This document shows, piece after piece, positions 1-8,705 of a stretch of 64,000 nt of DNA. Source of the DNA: UBA5972 sp964567685 (lineage in GTDB: Bacteria; Pseudomonadota; Alphaproteobacteria; Rhodobacterales; Rhodobacteraceae); contig CAZMNO010000016.1 of NCBI GenBank assembly GCA_964567685.1, positions 3,645 through 67,644 of the forward strand. Direction: 5' to 3'. The translations under genes were made by a program, and so were the position numbers. The notes below the pieces were generated by a model. The model saw nothing but the letters and a program-made list of their open reading frames with translations, searched no databases and was not told the origin of the DNA. Every line of letters starts with the position of its first letter. Position 1 is the stretch's first letter.

Positions 1-441
1 TCCGGGAACCGCACAGCAGCTCCGAGCCGGTCACCGTAGACCATACCGTAGACCAGCTGGTGCCTGTTGACGAACAACCCCGACCTCGGATAGCCCTTGT
101 TTTGCTGGAGCTACCAGCTGAAGTGACGCCTGCAGCGGGAACACAAGTCGAAAGACAAACCGTGTGGGGGCACCATTTATACTGATGACACGGCTGAGGC
201 GCGTTTCTTTGGTTTTGGCGACCCGCATTGATCTGAACCGGTTGCCGATCAAATCCACCCCCGGGATCAGTTCAGTCAACCCGCCTGTTGCAAAATTCCA
301 TCAAGCGGCGCACGCTCCGTTTACCTTATTGAAGCTCTATGCATGACTTCTTTTTCTTGCGCCAACTGTCGATATCGAAGAGATCGTAGTCAGTCTATGG
401 CACCGCGTTAAACCGCTGAACGATATTGAGGAGGCCTTCCC
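1..441. other. Upstream region without a recognised gene
   Basis: No recognisable gene lies here. On the plus strand a frame without a start codon is open from base 3 to the TGA at 180-182; it could be the tail of a gene entering from outside the window, but its 59 residues match no family I know. A minus-strand frame (31-279, 82 codons) is equally unrecognised. The 9-mer CCGTAGACC occurs twice in close succession near 36-54. A strong Shine-Dalgarno AGGAGG at 429-434 belongs to the following mtnA. The kinase or phosphorylase expected to feed MtnA is not in this stretch. Confidence 0.4.
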
Positions 442-1548
442 ATGAAGGTAGGGGACAGTCACTACCGGTCGATCTGGTACGATTTTGACGCGCAGGAAGT
501 GAAGATCATCGATCAGCGCTGGCTGCCGCATGAATTTCGTGTCGTAACCCTCGATACGCTCGTGGATTTTGCCACGGCCATTCGCGACATGTGGGTGCGG
601 GGAGCACCTCTCATCGGGGCAACTGCGGCATATGGGATGGCGCTGCAAATGGCGCGGGATTCAAGCGACAGGTCGATCAATGAGAGCTGGGATCTGTTGC
701 ACGAAACACGCCCTACGGCCATCAACCTGCGTTGGGCGCTTGATCGATGTCGCGAATTTCTGGTGCCTTTGCCGAACAGCGAAAGGGCTGATGCGGCGCT
801 GTCGCTTGCCCATGAAATCGCTGACGAGGATGTTGAGACCAACCGCAATATCGGTCTCAACGGGCTTGAGATCATTAAAAAGATCGCTGCGAAGAAACCT
901 CAAGGCGAGCCTGTGCGCCTGCTGACGCATTGCAATGCCGGCTGGTTGGCCACGGTTGACTGGGGCACCGCCACAAGTCCGATGTACCACGCTTATGAGG
1001 CGGGCATTCCGATCCATGTCTGGGTGGATGAAACGCGCCCGCGCAATCAGGGCGCGCTGACCGCCTGGGAGCTTGGCTGCCAGCAGATCAGCCATCAGTA
1101 TGTCGTCGACAATGCCGGTGGCCATCTGATGCAGCACGGCCTGGTCGATCTGGTCATCGTCGGGACCGATCGCACGACGGCACATGGTGATGTCTGCAAC
1201 AAGATCGGCACCTATCTGAAAGCGCTGGCAGCGCATGACAATAACGTACCCTTCTATGTCGCCCTGCCATCCCCGACCATTGACTGGTCCGTAGGGGACG
1301 GGGTGGTGGAAATTCCGATTGAGGAACGGTCAGCACGTGAAATCACCCATATCTGGGGCCGCGATGACAAAGGTGCGATCAGCGAGGTGCAGGCGGCGCC
1401 GGATGGAACCCCAGGCGGCAATCCGGCATTTGACGTAACACCACGCCGCCTTGTCACCGGGCTCATCACGGAACGCGGCGTTGCTGAGGCGTCGCCTGAG
1501 GGCTTGGCGGCGATGTTTCCGGAATTTGCAGGGAAAGCGACGAAATGA
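442..1548 (+). CDS. mtnA: S-methyl-5-thioribose-1-phosphate isomerase (MtnA)
   Basis: The 368-residue product is a cytoplasmic aldose-ketose isomerase of the MtnA/eIF2B-alpha-like family, which converts 5-methylthioribose-1-phosphate to methylthioribulose-1-phosphate in methionine and 5-deoxyribose salvage. Diagnostic motifs are present: RGAPLIG near residue 53, the catalytic cysteine in LTHCNAG (Cys164), and the catalytic aspartate in GTDRTTAHGDVCNKIGTY (Asp243). The family usually reads GADR at this last site, so the threonine is a mild variant. Length is normal for the family. The start is supported by AGGAGG seven bases upstream. The stop overlaps the ATG of the aldolase/dehydrogenase gene by four bases, so the two are co-translated. 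No mtnK, mtnP or later mtn gene is visible. Confidence 0.9.
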   Translation: MKVGDSHYRSIWYDFDAQEVKIIDQRWLPHEFRVVTLDTLVDFATAIRDMWVRGAPLIGATAAYGMALQMARDSSDRSINESWDLLHETRPTAINLRWALDRCREFLVPLPNSERADAALSLAHEIADEDVETNRNIGLNGLEIIKKIAAKKPQGEPVRLLTHCNAGWLATVDWGTATSPMYHAYEAGIPIHVWVDETRPRNQGALTAWELGCQQISHQYVVDNAGGHLMQHGLVDLVIVGTDRTTAHGDVCNKIGTYLKALAAHDNNVPFYVALPSPTIDWSVGDGVVEIPIEERSAREITHIWGRDDKGAISEVQAAPDGTPGGNPAFDVTPRRLVTGLITERGVAEASPEGLAAMFPEFAGKATK

Positions 1549-3581
1549 TCGAGAATTGGTATGATGAGGTCGAGGCGGAAAAACGGGCGCAGGCGGCAGG
1601 TGATAATCCGGCCGATCAGGAACTGGCTCGGCGGGTCTATACAAGTCAGCTGATCGGGCAGAACCCTGATCTGGTGATGCATGGTGGCGGCAATACTTCG
1701 GTCAAACTGAAACGCCAGAACCTTTTTGGAGAGGTCGAGGACGTCTTGCACGTCAAGGGCTCAGGCTGGGATCTTGACGTGATTGAAGCGCCGGGTCTGC
1801 CCGCTGTACGTCTTGATCCATTGTTGCGATTGCGTGAACTTGACCGGCTAAGTGACGAAGATATGGTCAATTTTCAGCGCAGCAATTTGCTGGACAGCAC
1901 CGCCCCAAATCCCTCGGTCGAAACGCTTCTGCACGCCTTTCTGCCGCATAAATATGTCGACCACACCCATGCCACTCCGTTTCTGGTGCTGGCGAATCTT
2001 CCTAATGCCGAAGCGGTATGCCGCGAGATATTCGGTGACCGGCTTGGCATCGTTCCCTACATCATGCCGGGCTTTGGTCTGGCGAAAAAGGCTGCCGAGG
2101 TTTTTGAGCGTGATCCATCGGTTGAGGGGCTATTGCTTCTCAATCACGGGCATTTCTCTTTTGGAGCCACGGAAAGAGAAAGCTATGACAGGATCGTCAC
2201 GCATAGCAATGAGGTCGCCGTATATTTTGGCATTGCAAGGCAGACGTCGCTGAAAACCCGCAAACCGGTGGCCGAGTCCTCAATCCTGCCCACATTGCGC
2301 GGCGTCATCGCAGAGGCACGCGGCGCTGATGATGCGCCGATGCCGGTCATGGATTTGCGCAATGGCGATGATGTGATGGGGTTCCTGGAGCGAAAGGATG
2401 TTGCAGAGCTTTCAAAACTCGGGCTTGCAGCACCCGATCATGTTATCCGCATCAAGGGCCACCCGTTGCTGCTGCCCAAATCGATCTGGTCAGTGGGCAG
2501 GGAGGCAATTGCCGCATCCGTGAAAGCCTATGAAGCGGAATACAGCACTTATTTCAACAGGCAGGCCCCGAATGCAACGGAGCCTAAAACCCAGCTGACG
2601 CCTGATCCAAAAGTCGCATGGATCGAAGGTGTTGGCATTGTCGGGATGGGCACAAACGCCAAAGCAGCATCTATTGCCGCCGATCTTGCCGAACAAAATC
2701 TGCGCGTGCGCGCGGTTGGCAAAGATAGCGGGGGATTTTGCCCGATCAGCGAGCAGGATCTGTTTGAGATTGAGTACTGGTCGCTGGAACAGGCCAAACT
2801 CGGAAAAGCCAAACCGCAAGCGCTGGAGGGACGTATCGTCATGATTACCGGCGGTGCCGGGACAATCGGGATTGCAACGGCAGAGGCGTTTGCCGCCAAA
2901 GGCGCGCATTGCCTGCTGGTTGATAGGGATCAGGCCGGGCTGGATGCAGCGCTGGAATGTCTAGATAGCCTTCACGCTGGTTTTGCCTGCGATATTACCA
3001 AAACAGGTGCCGCCAAAGATGCAATGAACGCGGCCATTCAAGTCTTTGGCGGTTTGGATATACTAGTTTCAAATGCAGGTGCAGCGACGGCAGGGGCGCT
3101 TCTGGAACTTGAGGACGACGTGCTGAGGCAGGCGTTTGAGCTCAATTTCTTTGCCCATAAGGAATTTGCCACCGAGGCGGCGCGGCTGATGCGATTGCAG
3201 AACCGCCCAGGGCAAATCCTGTTCAACATTTCCAAACAGGCGGTCAATCCCGGCAAGAACTTTGGCGCTTATGGCCTGCCCAAAGCGACAACTCTGTTTC
3301 TGATGCGCCAACTGGCGTTGGAGCTTGGTGAGAATGGCATTCGCGTCAATGGGGTCAATGCAGATCGCATCCGTTCCGGGCTGCTGTCGGATGATTTCAT
3401 CGCCGAGCGTTCCAAAGCGCGAGGGGTGGATGAAGAAACCTATATGGCCGGCAACCTTCTGGGGCGCGAAGTCAAAGCTTCGCATGTGGCTGCGGCTTTT
3501 GTGGCCTTGGCAGAGTCAGAGCGAACGACTGCCCATGTGATGACGGTGGATGGTGGTAATATCGAGGCGGCTCTGCGCTAG
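1545..3581 (+). CDS. Bifunctional class II aldolase / short-chain dehydrogenase
   Basis: The 678-residue protein joins two enzymes. Residues about 25-230 form a class II (zinc) aldolase domain with HGGGNTSVKL, the HTHAT metal-ligand motif and LLNHGHFSFG. Residues about 425-678 form a Rossmann short-chain dehydrogenase with TGGAGTIG near the start, an NAG motif and the YxxxK catalytic pair in AYGLPKAT. This layout is that of the rhamnulose-phosphate-type bifunctional aldolase/dehydrogenases. The family would cleave a ketose-1-phosphate to DHAP and an aldehyde and then oxidise or reduce the aldehyde. Its four-base overlap with mtnA suggests that methylthioribulose- or deoxyribulose-1-phosphate is the substrate; this is inference. 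Rhamnulose- or fuculose-phosphate cleavage is the alternative, but no sugar-catabolic neighbours support it. Confidence 0.82.
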   Translation: MIENWYDEVEAEKRAQAAGDNPADQELARRVYTSQLIGQNPDLVMHGGGNTSVKLKRQNLFGEVEDVLHVKGSGWDLDVIEAPGLPAVRLDPLLRLRELDRLSDEDMVNFQRSNLLDSTAPNPSVETLLHAFLPHKYVDHTHATPFLVLANLPNAEAVCREIFGDRLGIVPYIMPGFGLAKKAAEVFERDPSVEGLLLLNHGHFSFGATERESYDRIVTHSNEVAVYFGIARQTSLKTRKPVAESSILPTLRGVIAEARGADDAPMPVMDLRNGDDVMGFLERKDVAELSKLGLAAPDHVIRIKGHPLLLPKSIWSVGREAIAASVKAYEAEYSTYFNRQAPNATEPKTQLTPDPKVAWIEGVGIVGMGTNAKAASIAADLAEQNLRVRAVGKDSGGFCPISEQDLFEIEYWSLEQAKLGKAKPQALEGRIVMITGGAGTIGIATAEAFAAKGAHCLLVDRDQAGLDAALECLDSLHAGFACDITKTGAAKDAMNAAIQVFGGLDILVSNAGAATAGALLELEDDVLRQAFELNFFAHKEFATEAARLMRLQNRPGQILFNISKQAVNPGKNFGAYGLPKATTLFLMRQLALELGENGIRVNGVNADRIRSGLLSDDFIAERSKARGVDEETYMAGNLLGREVKASHVAAAFVALAESERTTAHVMTVDGGNIEAALR

Positions 3582-3601
3582 GGTAGGCGCGCGCACCCCT
3601 T

Positions 3602-4852
3602 TCATCTGCCTCTGATATATCTTGAGGGTGCATAAGGCTGCATATCAAAGTTCGGGCGTTTGCCGGATATCAGATCGGCCACGATGCGCCCGGTCTTCGG
3701 CCCGCCTGTCAGCCCGATATGCTGATGCCCGAAGGCGGTGAAAACGCCGGTTGACCCAACCTCACCGATCATCGGCAGGCTGTCCGTCAGGGTAGGGCGG
3801 AAACCCAGCCATTCCTCCTCGCTCTCCGCTGTCATATGGGGGAAGACCTGACCCACCTTTTTGCGCAAAAATTTAAGAGGTGATTTGGAGTGTTTTTCAC
3901 TCAAACCACCAAACTCAACCGTTCCAGCACAGCGCAACCCCTGATCCATCGGCGTGGCGACAAACTTGCCGGTGGTCAGCATCACAGGGTTGTTTGGCAG
4001 CTGACTCGGGCTCTTGAAAACGATGTGATACCCGCGTTCTGTTTCCAGCGGTATATTGAGCCCGAGTTTTTGCATGAGCGGCTTGGACCAGACTCCGGCG
4101 GCCAGAACCGCATGGCTGCACTCGAACCGCCCCTGACTGGTGTCGACCGCCGAGACACGCCCGCCTGACAGGTCAAAATCCTTGACCTCCGCATTGATAA
4201 ACCTGCCGCCCATTTCTTCCAGTAACTGTACGAGCTCTTTAACGTAACTCGCTGGATTTAATATGAAACCGTGGTTCTTGTTGACCGCAAGCAGCCCGAT
4301 ATCGGGGCTAAGAATCGGTTCCTTTTCCCGAACCGCTTGCCCCTCAATCAGTTCTGGCACAAACCCGGCCTCGCGGCGAAGTTCCCAGGAATAGGCGTCC
4401 TTGCCAAAGGCTTTGCGGTCTTTATAGGCAAAGCTGTATTCACATTCCTGCACCCATTTGGCGGCGGGGGTTCCGGCAGTCAGGGCCTGATGCTGCTCAA
4501 GACTGTCGCCAATGACCGTCGTCAGCCCCTTGGCAATGCGACGGGTGTCCTTGTCATTGGCGTGCGAGAGATAGCGCATCAGCCACGGCATTAATTTTGG
4601 CGCATAGCTCCAGCGCATGAACAGCGGAAAGTTTGGATCGGCGAGATATTTCGGCCCCTTAAGCAGCGTTCCGGGCACCGTCACGGGAACAATCGCACAG
4701 CTCGCCAGCAGACAGGCATTGCCAAAAGACGCGCCCATCCCGGGCTGGCCCTTGTCGAGCAGAATAACCTCGTGACCGGCGCGTCTGAGCCAGATGGATG
4801 TGGCGGCACCGACAATTCCGGCGCCGATGACGATGACCGGTTTTTTGGGCAT
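3602..4852 (-). CDS. FAD-dependent D-amino-acid dehydrogenase-like oxidoreductase (DadA family)
   Basis: This 416-residue protein belongs to the DAO superfamily. An N-terminal dinucleotide-binding motif (VIGAGIVGAATS, residues 7-18) binds FAD. The C-terminal segment with GFRPTLTDSLPMIG and GHQHIGLTGGPKTG matches DadA-type enzymes, which deaminate D-amino acids and pass electrons to the respiratory chain. There is no signal peptide, so the enzyme is expected in the cytoplasm or on the inner face of the membrane. It converges on the aldolase/dehydrogenase gene, leaving only about 20 bases between stops, and is divergent from the gene at 5066. The neighbours do not indicate a substrate. Proline or other secondary-amine oxidation is also possible within the family. 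Confidence 0.8.
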   Translation of the reverse strand: MPKKPVIVIGAGIVGAATSIWLRRAGHEVILLDKGQPGMGASFGNACLLASCAIVPVTVPGTLLKGPKYLADPNFPLFMRWSYAPKLMPWLMRYLSHANDKDTRRIAKGLTTVIGDSLEQHQALTAGTPAAKWVQECEYSFAYKDRKAFGKDAYSWELRREAGFVPELIEGQAVREKEPILSPDIGLLAVNKNHGFILNPASYVKELVQLLEEMGGRFINAEVKDFDLSGGRVSAVDTSQGRFECSHAVLAAGVWSKPLMQKLGLNIPLETERGYHIVFKSPSQLPNNPVMLTTGKFVATPMDQGLRCAGTVEFGGLSEKHSKSPLKFLRKKVGQVFPHMTAESEEEWLGFRPTLTDSLPMIGEVGSTGVFTAFGHQHIGLTGGPKTGRIVADLISGKRPNFDMQPYAPSRYIRGR

Positions 4853-5065
4853 ATGAGCGAGTTTCCAATTCCAGCAACTATCCCAGCATGGGGGGAAGTG
4901 AGAGGCAATTCAAACAGAATGTTTTGATGGAGTTTCAAAGTGCGTTTAGCGCCGTCTTTGCCTCCAGGTATTTTTCGTCACTGTCCACGGTTCACGTGCA
5001 AACATCCAACTATTCAACTTTCAGGAAAGCCTATAGCCTGCAATTTTGAACGTGGAGGGAAAGCG

Positions 5066-5872
5066 ATGGACAAGACAAGCAGAGTGATCAGACATGTCGC
5101 GGAGATGATTGCAGATGAAACGGATCTGTACGCATTGCTGGCAACATTGGTTCAGTGCACAGAGGATTATCGAGATGCCACGCATTTGCTGAAAGAAATC
5201 CAAACGATATCAAAAAACCATGGCGATACACTCAGAACTAGATTTTCCGAGATTGGGGGATTGGAAACGGATATCAGGATAGGCAAGCAAGCGGCTATCA
5301 ATGTTTCCGATAGTTTTCCAGTAACTATGGCACTAACGCAAACCTGTGCTGAATTGAATCGTTTGATTATCCGATATGCGATGCTGCGTTCGATCGCGCT
5401 GCGTTATCGAGATAGTTCGCTAATTGGTGAAAGAAACACCGGCGATTTGGCGGAACAGCACACAAAAAGTTACGTGGGTGCAGTGCACAGGATTAACCAG
5501 ATATTACACAATGCTGTATTGTGGGAAATGGATCAGGATGGTGAGGTTTGCCAGTGTACTTGTCCCTCGTGTGGCATCGGTATCTGCATGTGCGCACAGG
5601 GTCCAAGAAGAACACTGAGCGATATTTGGGCGGAGACCGGCCCCATCTCAGATGAAGCTTCTGTATATGTGCATCTTCCCCGGTCAGGTAGCGCAGCAGA
5701 GGAAGCAGGTTTGGTTTCAGGAGACAGAATTCTTGAGGCAGCGGGTAAAAAGCTTAACGATCACTATATTTTGCAAGGCGTTGTCAACGCGTGTTCGGCG
5801 GGTGAAGAGATTACCCTTCATGTAGAAAACACGGTTGGAGAAGTTAGAGACGTGACTATTATCCGACGCTGA
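5066..5872 (+). CDS. Helical / cysteine-cluster / PDZ-like protein of unknown function
   Basis: A 268-residue protein is read from the ATG at 5066, which has GGAGGGA six bases upstream; a longer frame from 4940 lacks a ribosome site. Residues 1-155 look all-helical and recall ferritin-like bundles. A dense cysteine cluster follows at 162, 164, 166, 169, 174 and 176 (pattern CxCxCxxCx4CxC), which could bind metal. Residues about 195-268 resemble a PDZ domain (SGSAAEEAGLVSGDRILEA). No signal peptide or membrane segment is seen. Base composition is visibly more AT-rich than in all neighbours, which suggests recent acquisition. It stands alone between a divergent DadA-like gene and the convergent methylated-amine operon. 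The function is unknown; a metal- or redox-sensing adaptor is only a guess. Confidence 0.65.
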   Translation: MDKTSRVIRHVAEMIADETDLYALLATLVQCTEDYRDATHLLKEIQTISKNHGDTLRTRFSEIGGLETDIRIGKQAAINVSDSFPVTMALTQTCAELNRLIIRYAMLRSIALRYRDSSLIGERNTGDLAEQHTKSYVGAVHRINQILHNAVLWEMDQDGEVCQCTCPSCGIGICMCAQGPRRTLSDIWAETGPISDEASVYVHLPRSGSAAEEAGLVSGDRILEAAGKKLNDHYILQGVVNACSAGEEITLHVENTVGEVRDVTIIRR

Positions 5873-5974
5873 ATACGCGGAAGAGCGCTTGTTGGGAACA
5901 TCCGAAGACGGCACGTGTTTTTGGGAAATGGGCAAATAGTCAGGCCATAGTTGGCACTTCTCCCAATTGGTCAC

Positions 5975-6085
5975 TCACAACTTCTTCCCCCAGTTACGCG
6001 CCATGTAAAGGCAGATGCCGGCAAGGATGACGATCATAACGATCGCCAGCAGGTGCGCGCCTTCAAATCCCCAGAAATCGGACAT
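5975..6085 (-). CDS. 36-residue single-span membrane peptide
   Basis: A small open frame follows the DMT transporter gene by 16 bases on the same strand. It starts at the ATG at 6085, preceded by the purine-rich GGAAAGGAAG, and stops with TGA at 5975-5977. The product begins MSDFWGFEGAH, runs through a hydrophobic stretch of about 17 residues (LLAIVMIVILAGICLYM) and ends ARNWGKKL with positive charges. It is a plausible single transmembrane helix with its C-terminus in the cytoplasm. Position at the end of the trimethylamine operon suggests a partner of the transporter. It is too short for most gene finders, and no named family is recognised. Confidence 0.6.
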   Translation of the reverse strand: MSDFWGFEGAHLLAIVMIVILAGICLYMARNWGKKL

Positions 6086-6101
6086 GGTAACTTCCTTTCC
6101 G

Positions 6102-7478
6102 TCAGGCGAGGCCGGTTTCGGCCATGCGTTCAGCCCCGAAAGCGCTGAGTTTGAATTTCATCAGGATCTTGTTCTCGCCGAAATAGCGCCCGTCATCCAG
6201 CGCGTCTTCCAGTTCTTCGACCAACGCGCCGGAAAAAAGGTCGGTCATGGTGGCGCGCACCTCGCCTTTCCAGTACTCGCCATCGCGTTTGTATTCATTG
6301 AAAACCGCGTCCATGATTTCATGGTCCCACAACCCGTTGTCGGCGGCCTCCGCCAGTTTTTGCAGGATGAACCCTTTCATATGCAACTCGTTTGAGACTG
6401 CCACCGTGGATTTGCCCCGAACAGCCATTGCCTTATGCGGAGTTGGAGCCCGCACCACCTCAACCACTTCCGAACTTTCGGTGATCATCAGAAAGCCCCC
6501 GCCAACGGTTAGCGACAAACCGATGAGGAAGTTCCAGTCGGGGAACTGAAAGGCAAAGATCGCCAGGAAAATCACCGCGAACACCCCGTAAAGCGCCCCG
6601 ATGGCCTGACCGCGGCCAACGCCGATAAGTGGAAAGGACTTGTACCAGGCAACATAGCAAAAGCCAAAGGTCAGCCCGGCCAGCAACAGCCAGAGGATGG
6701 CCCAGAAATTGAACGTCGCCGTCACCACTTCGACAACCTGGGCATCGAAGAAATAGGCAGCAGCAGGCAGAAGCAGGAACAGCCAGTAGAAAACCTCGGC
6801 GGTGAAGCGGATGGTAATGCCGACATCGGGGTCGGTGATGTCGAGCGCACGTCCGGCAACCGCGCCTTCGACACCCCAGCCAAAGGCCGCCATTGCGCCA
6901 CCGACGTAACCGATCCATACCAGATCGCTGGTGCTGGCGGTTTCAGACAATATTCCGGGGGCGAAGATGGAAACGCCGCCGATGACGATGACCAGAATGC
7001 CGATGGCGGCGCGCAATGTGATCTTCTCATTGTACCAGAGCCGCGCCAGAGTTGCCCCGATGATCGGGTAGAGCAGCGCGGCAACGGCGGCAAAGATCGG
7101 CCCAACAAAGCCGATGGCAAGGTAAGAGCCGAAAAGCGCACAAGGGCCGCCGAAAATGGCGGCCAGGAAGAACCATTTCGAAATGGTGGTGAACTGACGC
7201 AGAGTGCGCCAGTACTCGCCGAGTTTTTCCAGCGAGGCCAGCCACAGGAACAGAAAGAACAGAACGCCAATACCGTTGAACGCCGTGATCACCGCGGCGG
7301 CCAGCAGAAACTCGTCATTGGTTTCAAAGCTCATAAGGCTGTAAGGGGCGGCGCTCCAGACAGCGGTGCCCGGCAGATACCAGGCCCCCCAGAAAACCGC
7401 GCACCAGAGTGCCCAGATGTAACCCCAGCGGACGCTTTTGGTGCGGTGCAGCGCACGGGCTTTGTCCATAGCGTTCAT
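6102..7478 (-). CDS. DMT/EamA-type transporter with a soluble C-terminal domain
   Basis: The 458-residue protein carries about ten hydrophobic spans over residues 18-325, starting WGYIWALWCAVFWGAWYLPG, and paired EamA-like halves typical of the drug/metabolite transporter superfamily. An unusual soluble tail of about 125 residues (330-458) follows, with an acidic helical segment around VEELEDALDDGRYFGENKI; simple DMT proteins of about 300 residues lack it. The gene lies downstream of the GcvT-like gene in the trimethylamine operon and is followed by the 36-residue peptide. Import of a methylated amine or export of a product is therefore likely but unproven. GGAG lies nine bases before the start. 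Confidence 0.75.
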   Translation of the reverse strand: MNAMDKARALHRTKSVRWGYIWALWCAVFWGAWYLPGTAVWSAAPYSLMSFETNDEFLLAAAVITAFNGIGVLFFLFLWLASLEKLGEYWRTLRQFTTISKWFFLAAIFGGPCALFGSYLAIGFVGPIFAAVAALLYPIIGATLARLWYNEKITLRAAIGILVIVIGGVSIFAPGILSETASTSDLVWIGYVGGAMAAFGWGVEGAVAGRALDITDPDVGITIRFTAEVFYWLFLLLPAAAYFFDAQVVEVVTATFNFWAILWLLLAGLTFGFCYVAWYKSFPLIGVGRGQAIGALYGVFAVIFLAIFAFQFPDWNFLIGLSLTVGGGFLMITESSEVVEVVRAPTPHKAMAVRGKSTVAVSNELHMKGFILQKLAEAADNGLWDHEIMDAVFNEYKRDGEYWKGEVRATMTDLFSGALVEELEDALDDGRYFGENKILMKFKLSAFGAERMAETGLA

Positions 7479-7578
7479 CGGTGTATTCTCCTGCTCGCCG
7501 CGGATGTGGTCCGGGGCCTCCTGACAGCCACGCGGCTCCGGAACAGGCCCGGGGCGGCTTTTCTATTTGATCCTGATC

Positions 7579-8682
7579 CTAGCTGTGGGTGCGGGTCTTT
7601 TCAGGATCGTAAAACGGCAATGACGAGACCGTTGCGTCACAAGAGATGCCATCGCCTTCGATCCGCACCTTGGTTCCAGCGGCAGCGGCCTCAGGCGTGA
7701 CATGGCCCAGTGCCAGCGATTTGCCCATCCGGTGCGAATAGACCGGCGAATTGACCGTGCCGGCCTCTTTGCCATTAAGCATCACCTTTTCGCCCCCCGC
7801 GAGAGCCTCGTTATGGTCAATATCCAGCCCGACATTCTTGACCTTGTCCTTGCCCTTCAGTGCCATCGCCGCATCCTTGCCGCGATAATCGCCGCCCTTC
7901 TTGGCCATCGCCCAGCCGAGATCGACCTCCCAGACCGAGTTGTCCTCGGTCATGTCATAGGGGTAGAACAGCAAGCCGGCTTCGACACGGATTTTATCAA
8001 GGCAGGTGAATGAACAAGGCATGATGCCTTCGGAGGCGCCCTTTTCGACGATATTGTCCCAGATATCGCCAACCACATCAGCACGGGCGAAAATTTCGTA
8101 GCCGCGTTCGCCGGAATAGCCCGTGCGCGAAATGATGACCGGGTGGCCGAAAAGCGTGGTGCTTTCCTGATGGAAATAGCTCAGGTCTTCCAGATTGGCC
8201 GGGGTGTGGGCGTTTAGGAATCCTGTTGATTTCGGACCCTGAAGCGAAATGTCATGCAGATCGTCGTCAAACTCGACGATGACATCCTTGCCTTTGGCCG
8301 ATTCCTCCAGCCGGGTCATTGCCTGACCAGAGCCGTGCACGACGATATATTCATCCGCTCCCATGTTGAAGATGATGGTGTCATCGCAAATCGTGCCTTC
8401 CGCGGTCAGGGTCGGGCCATAGGCCGAGCGGCCCGGGCCGATGAGTGTCATGTTGCGGGTGGTGATGTCATCGACCACCGCCTGCGCATCCGGCCCCCTG
8501 ACCCAGACTTTCCTGAGGCCTGAGACATCAAAAAGCCCGGCGGCGGTACGCACGGCGTCGTGCTCGTCTTCAGCATTTGAGGCGTATTCCCAGGCAACCC
8601 CCATGCCGTTCCAGTCGCCCATGTCAGAGCCAAGCGCGCGGTGGCGGCCTTCCAATACGGATTTACGTGTTCCTTCGGTCAT
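7579..8682 (-). CDS. GcvT-like folate-dependent aminomethyltransferase
   Basis: The 367-residue protein matches the GcvT/DmdA/dimethylglycine-oxidase C-terminal family, with motifs such as AGLFDVSGLRKVWVRGPDA, FHQES, RTGYSGERGYEIF and a C-terminal barrel. These proteins bind tetrahydrofolate and capture a one-carbon unit as methylene- or methyl-THF. In this operon it would accept formaldehyde released by trimethylamine dehydrogenase, linking amine demethylation to the folate pool; that role is inferred from context. A glycine-cleavage role is unlikely because gcvH and gcvP are absent. GGAAGGA precedes the start and 23 bases separate it from etfA. A role in dimethylamine or sarcosine demethylation is also possible. 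Confidence 0.85.
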   Translation of the reverse strand: MTEGTRKSVLEGRHRALGSDMGDWNGMGVAWEYASNAEDEHDAVRTAAGLFDVSGLRKVWVRGPDAQAVVDDITTRNMTLIGPGRSAYGPTLTAEGTICDDTIIFNMGADEYIVVHGSGQAMTRLEESAKGKDVIVEFDDDLHDISLQGPKSTGFLNAHTPANLEDLSYFHQESTTLFGHPVIISRTGYSGERGYEIFARADVVGDIWDNIVEKGASEGIMPCSFTCLDKIRVEAGLLFYPYDMTEDNSVWEVDLGWAMAKKGGDYRGKDAAMALKGKDKVKNVGLDIDHNEALAGGEKVMLNGKEAGTVNSPVYSHRMGKSLALGHVTPEAAAAGTKVRIEGDGISCDATVSSLPFYDPEKTRTHS

Positions 8683-8705
8683 TTTGGTTCCTTCCTGTTG
8701 TGTTA

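Noticed and set aside
4955..4985. Third copy of the purine-rich 3' element (CCTCCAGGTATTTTTCG)
   Set aside because: The resemblance is loose, it is not downstream of a stop codon in the right orientation, and no paired hairpin was found.
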